Origin: Nonlabens sp. YIK11
Lineage (GTDB): Bacteria > Bacteroidota > Bacteroidia > Flavobacteriales > Flavobacteriaceae
Assembly: GCF_001413925.1 (NCBI RefSeq)
Contig: NZ_LBMJ01000001.1
Coordinates: 1,197,001-1,261,000, forward strand
Direction of reading: 5' to 3'
DNA: 64,000 nt
The notes below the pieces were generated by a model, which did not search any database, was not told the origin of the DNA, and was given only the letters and a program-made list of their open reading frames with translations. Each line of letters begins with the position of its first letter. Position 1 is the stretch's first letter. The translations under genes were made by a program, and so were the position numbers. This document shows, in pieces, positions 54,741 to 62,790 of this stretch.

Positions 54741-55604
54741 ATGGAGATCAAAGGAACGCTTATACCTATAGGTGGTAATGAGGATAAAGGAATTGAGGAG
54801 CAGGAAATCTATACTTTGGAATTCATTCAAGAAGGGATTCTGGCAAGAGTTGTGGCCGAGACTGGTGGCACTAATGCCACCATAGTCGTGGTACCTACCG
54901 CAAGTCAAATACCGGTAGAGGTAAGCAATAATTATTTGCAAGCTTTTGGAAAGCTAGGTTGCGAAAATGTCCACATCATGGACATAAGAGAACGTGAGGA
55001 TTCACTCAAACCAGAATTTCTGGAATTGATGCGCAGGGCAGACTGCGTGATGTTTAGTGGTGGCAACCAGTCCTTAATCACCAGAAAAATAGGCGGCACG
55101 GAACTGCACAGCATTATCATGGACAAGTATCAGAATACCAATTTTGTAATTGCTGGAACCAGCGCTGGTGCGATGTGCATGTCTAAAGAGATGATCACTG
55201 GCGGCAGTGCTAAAGAATCTTTTGTCAAAGGTGCCGTAGGCCTAGGTCAAGGCATGTCTTTCATTCCCAGTTTGATTATCGACTCGCATTTTATTCGTCG
55301 AGGCCGTTTTGGTCGTCTTGCAGAAAGTGTTGCAACCTTCCCAGATCTATTGGGCGTAGGCCTTGCCGAAGATACAGGTCTCGTGATCAAAAAAGGAAAG
55401 ACGATCGAGGTTATAGGTTCTGGAATGATCATTCTTTTTGATCCCAGAAAAGTGACCCACAACAACTTGCCTTACATCGAGAATGGCGAGAACCTATCTG
55501 TGGCAAACATGCGCACACATGTACTATCCAACGGCGATATCTTTAATATCAAAAAGCGCAAGTTGAAAATCGTTCCAGCCGAAAGTCACACTGCAGAATC
55601 GTAA
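54741..55604 (+). CDS. cphB: Cyanophycinase
   Basis: 287 residues, peptidase S51 family. The nucleophile motif GTSAGAMCMS is at about 138-147 and MFSGGNQS (about 99-106) is the oxyanion/substrate loop. The N-terminal PIGGNEDKG also fits. It cuts cyanophycin to beta-Asp-Arg dipeptides. No signal peptide, so it acts on the cell's own store. Divergent from cphA. Confidence 0.96.
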   Translation: MEIKGTLIPIGGNEDKGIEEQEIYTLEFIQEGILARVVAETGGTNATIVVVPTASQIPVEVSNNYLQAFGKLGCENVHIMDIREREDSLKPEFLELMRRADCVMFSGGNQSLITRKIGGTELHSIIMDKYQNTNFVIAGTSAGAMCMSKEMITGGSAKESFVKGAVGLGQGMSFIPSLIIDSHFIRRGRFGRLAESVATFPDLLGVGLAEDTGLVIKKGKTIEVIGSGMIILFDPRKVTHNNLPYIENGENLSVANMRTHVLSNGDIFNIKKRKLKIVPAESHTAES

Positions 55605-55639
55605 CAGATCATTGTCAACGCAATTTTAAAATTAATCCG

Positions 55640-56572
55640 TTAATCTTTGTAGATCGCAATGGTTTTGGGAGAGTTCGCTTTCGCGAAAGCGCGATACATA
55701 CCAGCTGTATTGAACGGCATGGTGATATTGCCTTGAACATCGACCGCGATCAAACCGCCATCGCCACCTATTTTTTTGACGCGGTTTTGTATGACTTCAT
55801 GCGCCGCTTGCTCTAGAGACAAGCCTTTGAACTCCATCAATGCACTGACTTCATAGGCTACCACTCCACGAATGAAGAATTCACCGCTACCGGTGCAGCT
55901 TACGGCACACGTATGGTTGTTAGCATAATTCCCAGCACCTATCATGGGGCTGTCACCTATGCGTCCCCATTTTTTATTGGTCATGCCACCGGTTGAGGTC
56001 GCAGCAGCGATATTTCCTTGTTGATCCATGGCCACGGCGCCAACGGTGCCAAATTTGGAATCCTTATTCACAGAATGATCCAACTGGAATCTTTCACTAT
56101 CTTTAATTTCCTGCCATTGATCATACCGCAGTTGATCGAAGAAATACTCAGGTTTTTCAGTTTGATAACCTCTTGAGTTGGCAAACTCCATGGCTCCATC
56201 GCCGGCAAGGAAAACATGCTCGCTGTGCTCCATGACGTCTCTTGCCAGATCTATGGGATTTTTGATACCAGTGATAAGTGATACAGCACCTGCATTCAAA
56301 TCCTTGCCGTCCATAATGGCAGCATCCATCTCGTGAGTTCCTTGAGCTGTAAACACGCTGCCTTTTCCAGCATTAAATAGTGGTGAATCCTCCATGTTTC
56401 TTACCGCAGCAGCTACTGCATCTACTGCCGTGCCGCCATTTTCAAGAATCGCAGTTCCCTGATCCAGGGCGATGCTTAGAGCTTGTTTGTATGCAGTCTC
56501 TTTTTCGGTAGTCATATGCTGTTTAAGTAGCGTTCCCGCACCACCATGAATGGCAATCGTATAATTTTTCAT
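55640..56572 (-). CDS. iaaA: Isoaspartyl peptidase/L-asparaginase (plant type)
   Basis: 310 residues, Ntn hydrolase. IHGGAGTLLK at the start, self-cleavage and nucleophile Thr in KFGTVGAVAMDQQGNIAAATSTGGM (about 177), and SPMIGAGNYANN. Hydrolyses beta-aspartyl dipeptides, so it finishes cyanophycin breakdown to Asp and Arg. Convergent with cphB. A palindrome copy gives AFAKA near the C-terminus. Confidence 0.94.
   Translation of the reverse strand: MKNYTIAIHGGAGTLLKQHMTTEKETAYKQALSIALDQGTAILENGGTAVDAVAAAVRNMEDSPLFNAGKGSVFTAQGTHEMDAAIMDGKDLNAGAVSLITGIKNPIDLARDVMEHSEHVFLAGDGAMEFANSRGYQTEKPEYFFDQLRYDQWQEIKDSERFQLDHSVNKDSKFGTVGAVAMDQQGNIAAATSTGGMTNKKWGRIGDSPMIGAGNYANNHTCAVSCTGSGEFFIRGVVAYEVSALMEFKGLSLEQAAHEVIQNRVKKIGGDGGLIAVDVQGNITMPFNTAGMYRAFAKANSPKTIAIYKD
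55676..55691. repeat. Palindrome CGCTTTCGCGAAAGCG, copy 19 (coding)
   Basis: Perfect copy near the 3' end of the isoaspartyl peptidase gene, read as AFAKA (YRAFAKANS). Confidence 0.95.
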
Positions 56573-56714
56573 AGGCAGTGAATTTACAGAAGTTGGCGTG
56601 ATTGTTTCAAAAAACTGTGGTAAAGCCTCTGATTTTATGATCGATTTTGTAAGGGCCAGAATGGCATGTAATGGTTTACTAATAAGATGTGAAAAAGGTA
56701 TCTATGGAATTGTG

Positions 56715-57557
56715 TTATAACACTGACTTCTCCTTTCTAAATTGAAGAGGTGACTTGCCGGTTTGTTTTTTAAAAAATTTGGAAAAATGACTGGGTTCTT
56801 TGTAGCCCAACTCGTAAGCAATCTCCTCAGCCGTTTGATCTGAAAATTGGAGTAATCGTTTTGCTTCTAGGGTAATTCTATCGTTAATGATCTTAAGCGG
56901 AGAATGGATGTCGTGTTTCTTGAAAAAGTTGGAGAGTGTTTTGGGTGACTTGAACAACAAATCTGCATAGTCAACCACTTGATGGTGTTGCTTAAAATGT
57001 TGCTCCACTAGAATGTTGAATTTCCGGATCAGGTCCACTTGTTTGATGGACATATCTTGAATATGTTCATCTTTTTTGATCAATCGTATACAGGTTATGA
57101 GTAGTCTTTTAAGTAAGGTGCGCAACATCTCACCTTGAATATGGTCCCTATTCTCAAACTCTTCCTGGAAGATCAAAAACATGGCTTCCATCGTGGTTTT
57201 TTCCTTATCGCCTAATTTAATTACAGGCGCACTGGAAGATCCATAAAACAGCAAGCCCATGCAGGAAACCTCGTTATCATGATCTCTAATGCAGTAAAAT
57301 TCTCGGTTAAATAGAGATGCTTTTAATGAGTTGCCTTTTTCTTGGATCTGAATTTTATTGTTGGGCGTGCAAAATAGAATTTGATTTTCTTGTAGTGTGA
57401 TACGATACCCATCAACGACGAGTGATTGCTTACCGTGATGGCACCATATAATCTTATAAAGATCATCAAGATCTAGAAGGTCTAGTGATGGCTTACCTTG
57501 AAAGCTGGTAAGTACAAAGAGACTATCATCCTTATCGTCACGAAATTCATGTTTCAT
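56715..57557 (-). CDS. AraC family transcriptional regulator
   Basis: 280 residues. N-terminal cupin-like sensing domain (about 15-120) and a C-terminal double helix-turn-helix (about 175-278), with ADLLFKSPKTLSNFFKKHD and AEEIAYELGYKEPSHFSKFFKKQTGKSPLQFRK. Target genes unknown; it is divergent from nothing obvious, with the isoaspartyl peptidase gene downstream on the same strand 142 bases away. Confidence 0.94.
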   Translation of the reverse strand: MKHEFRDDKDDSLFVLTSFQGKPSLDLLDLDDLYKIIWCHHGKQSLVVDGYRITLQENQILFCTPNNKIQIQEKGNSLKASLFNREFYCIRDHDNEVSCMGLLFYGSSSAPVIKLGDKEKTTMEAMFLIFQEEFENRDHIQGEMLRTLLKRLLITCIRLIKKDEHIQDMSIKQVDLIRKFNILVEQHFKQHHQVVDYADLLFKSPKTLSNFFKKHDIHSPLKIINDRITLEAKRLLQFSDQTAEEIAYELGYKEPSHFSKFFKKQTGKSPLQFRKEKSVL

Positions 57558-57652
57558 GACTTAAAAATACCAAATTAACACCTACGCACTTTCAATACAT
57601 ATCTTCAACTACAATTCTAGAAGTAGGTGATTGACCTGTTCTAGAACAAAAT

Positions 57653-57678
57653 AAGCGTCCTGCATATACAGGACGCTT
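57653..57678 (-). terminator. Probable terminator of the collar-domain exoprotein gene
   Basis: 10 bp perfect stem AAGCGTCCTG / CAGGACGCTT with a 6-base loop, 22 bases past the stop codon at 57700; T-run on the minus strand is weak. Confidence 0.65.
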
Positions 57679-57699
57679 TCCATATGATACAGCTGGTGT

Positions 57700-58539
57700 T
57701 TATGGGCCTAAGTAAACAAATACATTGGTCACAATACTTGCCTGACTAATGGAAACAGGAGCGTTGCTGGTGCCAGAATTTACATTCACCTGGTGATTAT
57801 GCGCTCCAGAAGAAGAAGTGTTTCTTGGGAGATCTGTATAGTTACCGTTAGATATATAGGCGTAAAAATTATTACCGCTTCTAAATCCCATTCTATAAAG
57901 GTCTGCCGCTTCATCACCATATTGATGATCATGTGCGCCAGAATTATCGGTAGAACCGGTCAAGGCTGGAATTTGATTGGCATTTAAAGTTACCTGATTT
58001 CCTGTGCTATTACCAGATATTGCGCCTAGTGTCTCTCCTGTATTTCTTGCTTTTAGAACTCTATTGGTCGCATTAGGCAAATTACTGGTAAAGCCTAATG
58101 ATGCGGCTGCTGTTCTAGCGGCAAGTGGAAGGCTAGAAACGGCTCTACCGTCCAATAGATACCATCCATTATGATCTGTAGGTTGGAAGCCATTTTTGAT
58201 ATCACCAGCAACGGTTTGAACAGCCGGCGTTGCTGTTAACGAGGACCACGCACTACCATTCCAGACATAATAGCCTTTTCCCAATCCATTTGTAATGGAT
58301 GGGTTAGTGTTATAAACCATTAAACCTTCTGCATTAGGCACAGATCCATCGATGCTAGCATCTGCTACATCGCTCAGGGAAACACGCGGTCCCAAAAATC
58401 CTTTATTGGATCCAGAAAGGTCTAGAATACTAGATGGGTCTGGAGTTATAGTTCCTATTCCAACTTGCGAAAATGCAGGAGCACAAAAAAGTATTATTAA
58501 AACTTTTACTATTAAAAATCGTTTACTTGGGGAATACAT
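57700..58539 (-). CDS. Secreted protein with tail-collar-like C-terminus
   Basis: 279 residues. Signal peptide 1-25 (ending AFSQ), then VGIGTITPDPSSILDLSGSNKGFLGPRVSL, a segment found in many Bacteroidota secreted fibre-like proteins. Middle region GYYVWNGSAWSSL. The C-terminal half has GAHDHQYGDEA and GAHNHQVNV, the His-x-His pattern of phage tail-collar domains. No phage genes are near, so it is a cell-surface fibre-like protein. Function unknown. Confidence 0.85.
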   Translation of the reverse strand: MYSPSKRFLIVKVLIILFCAPAFSQVGIGTITPDPSSILDLSGSNKGFLGPRVSLSDVADASIDGSVPNAEGLMVYNTNPSITNGLGKGYYVWNGSAWSSLTATPAVQTVAGDIKNGFQPTDHNGWYLLDGRAVSSLPLAARTAAASLGFTSNLPNATNRVLKARNTGETLGAISGNSTGNQVTLNANQIPALTGSTDNSGAHDHQYGDEAADLYRMGFRSGNNFYAYISNGNYTDLPRNTSSSGAHNHQVNVNSGTSNAPVSISQASIVTNVFVYLGP

Positions 58540-58806
58540 CTTAACAAATATTTGGACAATGATATAGGTTATTAATTGTTAAAAGGTCAGTTTAACCGAT
58601 TAAGTGTCAATTTACCGATGAAATACATATGCTATTCTACATTTGTAAGAATGTTCTGTAAGAAGTGTGCAGTTCGTCTAAACATTTTTGAATTTTAACA
58701 TAATTAATTTATTTAGGGCGATTGTCGTCAAATGCTGTGTAAAGCGATTTTTCTGAATTTAAATAATACTTATAGGGATTCCCTTTTTCATTTTTAGTCA
58801 TCATTT
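58540..58806. other. Intergenic AT-rich stretch between divergent genes
   Basis: Together with the motif at 58807 this is the 348-base gap between the divergent collar-domain gene and the lipoprotein gene. No ORF or RNA was recognised; promoters for both genes should lie here. Confidence 0.5.
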
Positions 58807-58822
58807 ACGGCAATTGCCCTAT
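58807..58822 (+). promoter_or_regulatory. ACGGCAATTGCCCTAT motif, copy 2
   Basis: Perfect palindromic core GGCAATTGCC, 65 bases before the lipoprotein gene at 58888. Matches the motifs at 32592 and 60863. Confidence 0.55.
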
Positions 58823-58887
58823 TTCTAATTGCATGATCAGATTGTTTCTTTGATTTCAAATCAAATCGAAACATTAAATCTGAAGGC

Positions 58888-59274
58888 ATGAAAAGAATCA
58901 TATACCTACTCGCTCTTATTGTTTTACTTACATCTTGCCACAGCTATGGCGACCGTGTGGCCACTGGCGGTGTTGAGGTGTACTACAATGATCCAGAAAT
59001 AAAGGAACAGGCCACACAATTTTCCATGCTTATGGACAGCCTGGAATATGGACAAGATGGAATGGTGAGTTTCCAATTGGTCAAAGATTCCATCATCAAT
59101 GTCAATATGGTGACCCAAGATCAGTATCATACTGACGAGAGTATGGATTATGCTTTGAATGAGATAAGCTTGCTATTAAGTCATGATATCTTTAAAGGTG
59201 AACGAGTGCAATTACATGTAAGTGACAACACTTTCAATAGGGTTAGATCCCTGGAAGTTTATGGCAACGAGTAG
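58888..59274 (+). CDS. Hypothetical lipoprotein
   Basis: 128 residues. Signal MKRIIYLLALIVLLTSC, Cys17 as lipid anchor. A soluble domain of about 105 residues follows (EVYYNDPEIKEQATQFSMLMD, LNEISLLLSHDIFKGERVQLHVSDNTF). No family recognised. It is first of a run of secreted and small membrane proteins; the next gene begins 3 bases after its stop. Confidence 0.85.
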   Translation: MKRIIYLLALIVLLTSCHSYGDRVATGGVEVYYNDPEIKEQATQFSMLMDSLEYGQDGMVSFQLVKDSIINVNMVTQDQYHTDESMDYALNEISLLLSHDIFKGERVQLHVSDNTFNRVRSLEVYGNE

Positions 59275-59277
59275 GTC

Positions 59278-59622
59278 ATGGGAATGTGGTCGTACACTAT
59301 AGCTATATTTTTAGCAGCACTCGCCGCTATTCTCATCGCGTGGATCTTTACTAAAAATAAAGACGATAAAACCAGATATTACGCGCTTGCCATTCCTTGT
59401 ATGATTTGTGCGGTTTGGGCACTGGTTTTTTGCTGGACCTGGTTCTATTATCTCAATATTTTTCTGGCATTACCGGCACTATTGATCTCCGTCGTCTTGT
59501 TCTATTTTGTTAGAAAACTAGGTTCTAAAGAACGACTGACTAAGATCATTCTCTGGAACTATGCGCTTCTGGTGCTATTGACAGTGACTTCTGCCATTTT
59601 CTTTGGGGTGTTTCACTGGTAA
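59278..59622 (+). CDS. Small three-helix membrane protein, paralogue of the one at 63695
   Basis: 114 residues with four hydrophobic stretches, about 4-22, 35-52, 54-74 and 92-112. It includes FCWTWFYYLNIFLALPALLISVVL, which aligns with WYWFYYANLFFTLPFFVVSVAL in the gene at 63695. Follows the lipoprotein gene by 3 bases, so they are one transcription unit. Unknown function. Confidence 0.85.
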   Translation: MGMWSYTIAIFLAALAAILIAWIFTKNKDDKTRYYALAIPCMICAVWALVFCWTWFYYLNIFLALPALLISVVLFYFVRKLGSKERLTKIILWNYALLVLLTVTSAIFFGVFHW

Positions 59623-59631
59623 TAGTTAGTT

Positions 59632-59668
59632 CGCTTTCCTGCCTGCCGGCAGGCACGGCGCGAAAGCG
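59632..59668. repeat. Palindrome copy 20, interrupted by the second palindrome
   Basis: CGCTTT (59632-59637) and CGCGAAAGCG (59659-59668) join to the standard 16 bp palindrome. The 21 bases between (59638-59658) are CCTGCCTGCCGGCAGGCA plus CGG, a near-perfect copy of the second palindrome. Confidence 0.88.
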
Positions 59669-59718
59669 TTACACTCCACATACTTCATTTCTCCCATTAA
59701 CCTTTTAAATCAACTCTC

Positions 59719-60414
59719 ATGAAATCATTAATGATCCTCTTTTTACTCCTCTTTGGCTTGGCGATTCAAGCACAAGACAAATCCGTGGCGCCTGTAAATC
59801 CAGTTACGCTCAAATATAAAGCCACGCATCATGGCTATTTGGGTCCCGTGAAAACCGTGGACCAACTTGAATTTGATCGTCAAGGCCGCCTGGTTACTGA
59901 GACTGGCGACAGCCCCAAGAAATTTAAATATGTTAAGGATGCCATCCTTGTGGAACAATTTGGACAAGTCTTTACCTACAAGCTCAATGACAAGAATCAA
60001 ATTACTGGCTACACAGTTGCCAGCAGTGACGATGCTGGCAGCTATACCTATGATGGCAACGGTAATCTAATAGAGGAAATAACTACCAGCGATGGTGACA
60101 CAAGCCGATTGACCTACACCTATGACGATCAAAATCGGTTGATCTCTACGACCGACTGGCAAGATGATAAGGCTTACACCACCAACTATTCCTACAATGG
60201 TACGCCCGAAAACCTGATGATTCGCCAGACAAGGGCATTTGATAGAACCGCAACAGTTGACTTTGTTTACAACAATGGCGTGATGGTCAATTACATATTT
60301 ATGGGCGCCGATAATTATGAAGACGTGGTTCTCGACGATTATGGCAATATTATAAGCTTCTACAGCCCAGCCTACGACACTACCCAAGAACACGTCATTA
60401 CATATTATCAATGA
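59719..60414 (+). CDS. Secreted YD-like repeat protein
   Basis: 231 residues. Signal peptide 1-18 (MKSLMILFLLLFGLAIQAQ). The mature part is made of RHS/YD-like repeats: LEFDRQGRLVTE, GSYTYDGNGNLIEEIT, LTYTYDDQNRLISTTDW, TNYSYNG. No toxin or autoprotease domain is present, so it is not a full RHS toxin. First in a series of similar genes. Overlaps the next gene by 4 bases. Confidence 0.85.
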   Translation: MKSLMILFLLLFGLAIQAQDKSVAPVNPVTLKYKATHHGYLGPVKTVDQLEFDRQGRLVTETGDSPKKFKYVKDAILVEQFGQVFTYKLNDKNQITGYTVASSDDAGSYTYDGNGNLIEEITTSDGDTSRLTYTYDDQNRLISTTDWQDDKAYTTNYSYNGTPENLMIRQTRAFDRTATVDFVYNNGVMVNYIFMGADNYEDVVLDDYGNIISFYSPAYDTTQEHVITYYQ

Positions 60415-60857
60415 CGACCATGGCCACCAGATTGATGAACCAGAAGGAGCGACGTAGCTTAAGACGCAAGTTGATGGGTTATCTGTTGCTATTGCCGGTG
60501 TTGCTGTTGTTTTACGCGCTGGCCTATTATTTTGAAAACTTGCCCCAGTTATTTAGGCTGGCTGCATTTGTCATTCCTACCATCGCATTTCTCATGTTTG
60601 CTGGTCTTGCGTACAAACAGTGGAAAGACCTTGCCCATGGCGAGGTACGACTGCTTAAAGGCGCCGTGACTGATAAAGTCAACTATTCCACCTATAGCAA
60701 CACAGGAAAGCATAGCAGCAAGTCAAAATATATCGTGATGAACAACGCCAAATATTATTTGGGCGACAAGCACTTCCATCAGGTACATAAGGGACAAATC
60801 ATTGAGCTAGGTATAGGTTTTCATAGCAATACGGTGCTGTCCATAAATGGTAAATGA
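60411..60857 (+). CDS. Small two-helix membrane protein
   Basis: 148 residues. Basic N-terminus, two membrane helices (about 22-41 and 50-68), and a soluble C-terminal part of 75 residues (AVTDKVNYSTYSNTGKHSSKSKYIVMNNAKYYLG). Overlaps the preceding YD-like gene by 4 bases, so the two are made together. No family recognised. A later ATG at 60420 is possible. Confidence 0.82.
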   Translation: MTTMATRLMNQKERRSLRRKLMGYLLLLPVLLLFYALAYYFENLPQLFRLAAFVIPTIAFLMFAGLAYKQWKDLAHGEVRLLKGAVTDKVNYSTYSNTGKHSSKSKYIVMNNAKYYLGDKHFHQVHKGQIIELGIGFHSNTVLSINGK

Positions 60858-60862
60858 ACTTT

Positions 60863-60880
60863 ACGGCAGTTGCCCTATGG
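60863..60880 (+). promoter_or_regulatory. ACGGCAGTTGCCCTATGG motif, copy 3
   Basis: Identical to the 18 bases at 32592, and 62 bases before the lipoprotein gene at 60943. Confidence 0.6.
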
Positions 60881-60942
60881 CATCATACTCTTAATAGCTG
60901 CAATTTTAACGCATCATAATTCTAACCATCAATAAGATTATC

Positions 60943-61836
60943 ATGATTAAAAAACACTACATCAGTCTATTGCTTATCGCCACGATCATTCTTGTCTCAT
61001 GCAACTCGGCAACCAGTCAAGCAGAAAATGATTTGGCCGTAATGAATGCACCTGCCGGTACAACAGAACTGGTCGAGAAAACCATGATCTATAAATATGC
61101 GAGTGACGAGCTCAAGCTTAAAAGTACCTCGACATTTACCTTTAATGATGAAGGCAAATTTCTGACCCACAAACAAGTGTTTCCTGAAGGGCAAACCATT
61201 TCCCAAAACTACACCTATGACGATCAAGGCAGGCTGAGCAAGATCGTGGATCGCAATTCTAATTACGATCAGGAAATCATCAAGACCTATTCCTATGAAG
61301 GTACGAACCCGCTAGTAATCAAGGTGACGGTAGAAAACGGTCAGAACTATGTGCCCAAAATCGTCCAACATTTTGAGGGCGATAAAAAAACTGTGGAAGA
61401 GATCTACAATAATGATAACGTCTTGCGTGAGCGCACAGAATTTGGCGACGATATGCAGACTATTACCTACTATACCAACGATGGTAAGCTTAGTTCCAAA
61501 CGCGTCAAGCAATTCAAAAACGGCGTTGAGGTCAAATCCACCACGTATGATGCAGACGGTAACCCTACCAGAGGTGTTGAATATGAGCTGGACAACAACG
61601 GTAACCAGATAAGATCCTGGATGCTGGATCAAGATATGAACCGTGACAGGGAAAGTTACGGCTACTATTACACCTACGACAACGATGCTTGGGTGTTGCG
61701 TGTGTCGCGCGAGATACGCGATTATGGATCTGGAATGGTTGCAAATCTTGCCGTGAGAGAAATCAAGGGCGAGACAAATGCCTCCATTTCAGAGGATGAG
61801 GTCATTAAGGAATTGAAGAAGATTAAAATAGACTAA
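60943..61836 (+). CDS. YD-like repeat lipoprotein
   Basis: 297 residues. Lipoprotein signal ends in LVSC, Cys20. YD-like repeats follow: FTFNDEGKFLTH, YTYDDQGRLSKIVD, TYSYEGTNPLVIKV, TYYTNDGKLSSKRV, TTYDADGNPTRG, VEYELDNNGNQIRSW. The section from YEGTNP to TTYDADGN aligns over about 90 residues with the protein at 62791 (YTGTNP to TVFDKNDQ), so these two are paralogues. The next gene starts 2 bases after its stop. Confidence 0.87.
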   Translation: MIKKHYISLLLIATIILVSCNSATSQAENDLAVMNAPAGTTELVEKTMIYKYASDELKLKSTSTFTFNDEGKFLTHKQVFPEGQTISQNYTYDDQGRLSKIVDRNSNYDQEIIKTYSYEGTNPLVIKVTVENGQNYVPKIVQHFEGDKKTVEEIYNNDNVLRERTEFGDDMQTITYYTNDGKLSSKRVKQFKNGVEVKSTTYDADGNPTRGVEYELDNNGNQIRSWMLDQDMNRDRESYGYYYTYDNDAWVLRVSREIRDYGSGMVANLAVREIKGETNASISEDEVIKELKKIKID

Positions 61837-61838
61837 GG

Positions 61839-62759
61839 ATGAAAAAGATAGCAGCGATGTTGATGGTTTTCGCTTTCGCGAAAGCGAACTCCCTACAAGC
61901 ACAACACATCATACTTAATGACTTTAAAATGCCGTTCAAACCTGTGGAGGTTTCCTGGGAACACTACGATGTCAAAGCACCCGTAAAGCAGATTGAGATT
62001 GCGGTTTATGAGAGAGACAAAGAGGAAAAAGTGGTGCCGCTGGAATTTAAGGGTTACGTTTTTAACGATAATGGCACGATCAAGCAGTATGTGGATCAAA
62101 ACCAATTTATCCAGAAAGGCGTTGAGTACAACTATAAAAACGGCAAGCTGGTAGGCGAGATGTCCGGTTCCAATTATGGTGCTAATAAGATTGACTATAT
62201 CGTCAACAATGATGGGCAGATCAAGTCAATTGGCACCGCTCATTTTATGTATGAAAACGGTAGGTTGAGCCAGACTTATTATCCACAACAAAGTGATAAA
62301 AAGGATTATTATAGGTATTACGGTCCCGTGACTACGATTGAGTCGACGCCGTCTAGTGATTATTTTGTTTTTTACAAGGATCAGATCCTTTTTAAAAATA
62401 AGGACGATAGCCCGTATGTAGAGGCCTACTTATATCCGTTTGATGGGACCAGTAAATTTTTCGACTTGGATAAAGCAGGTTCTAATGTTCGAAAACTTAA
62501 AGACCTAGCGGTAAGTGATGTGGCGGCTTATAACAAGTTCATCAGTTCCCAACTTACTGAATCTGACAGGAAGGCACCGCTGTCTGTTTCAAAAACCAAC
62601 AAAAAAGGCGACTGGACCGCAGCGATTTATAAACCTCAGCATGATCCATCGGTGCATAAATATTACTTCCGCAAGATTACTTATGCAGATGGAACCGTGA
62701 GTGGTGATGTGGTGGTGGATGAAGCTTTTATCAAGCAAAACTCTAAACAGCGCCAGTAA
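61839..62759 (+). CDS. Secreted MORN/YD-like repeat protein
   Basis: 306 residues. Signal peptide about 1-20 with palindrome-coded AFAKA before NSLQAQ. The body has short beta repeats (FKGYVFNDNGTIKQYVD, VEYNYKNGKLVGEM, YIVNNDGQIKSIGTA, HFMYENGRLSQTY). Looks like a more diverged member of the same family as its neighbours. Function unknown. Confidence 0.83.
   Translation: MKKIAAMLMVFAFAKANSLQAQHIILNDFKMPFKPVEVSWEHYDVKAPVKQIEIAVYERDKEEKVVPLEFKGYVFNDNGTIKQYVDQNQFIQKGVEYNYKNGKLVGEMSGSNYGANKIDYIVNNDGQIKSIGTAHFMYENGRLSQTYYPQQSDKKDYYRYYGPVTTIESTPSSDYFVFYKDQILFKNKDDSPYVEAYLYPFDGTSKFFDLDKAGSNVRKLKDLAVSDVAAYNKFISSQLTESDRKAPLSVSKTNKKGDWTAAIYKPQHDPSVHKYYFRKITYADGTVSGDVVVDEAFIKQNSKQRQ
61871..61886. repeat. 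Palindrome CGCTTTCGCGAAAGCG, copy 21 (coding)
   Basis: Perfect copy in the signal peptide of the protein at 61839, read as AFAKA (VFAFAKANS). Confidence 0.95.
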
Positions 62760-62790
62760 TTTTTCAATCAACCTCTTAAATTTTCAATAT

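Noticed and set aside
57700..58539. Prophage tail-fibre gene
   Set aside because: The C-terminus is collar-like, but it has a signal peptide and there are no phage genes nearby.
450..61886. The CGCTTTCGCGAAAGCG palindromes as transcription terminators
   Set aside because: Most copies have no T-run, many lie inside genes, and separate standard terminators are found close by.
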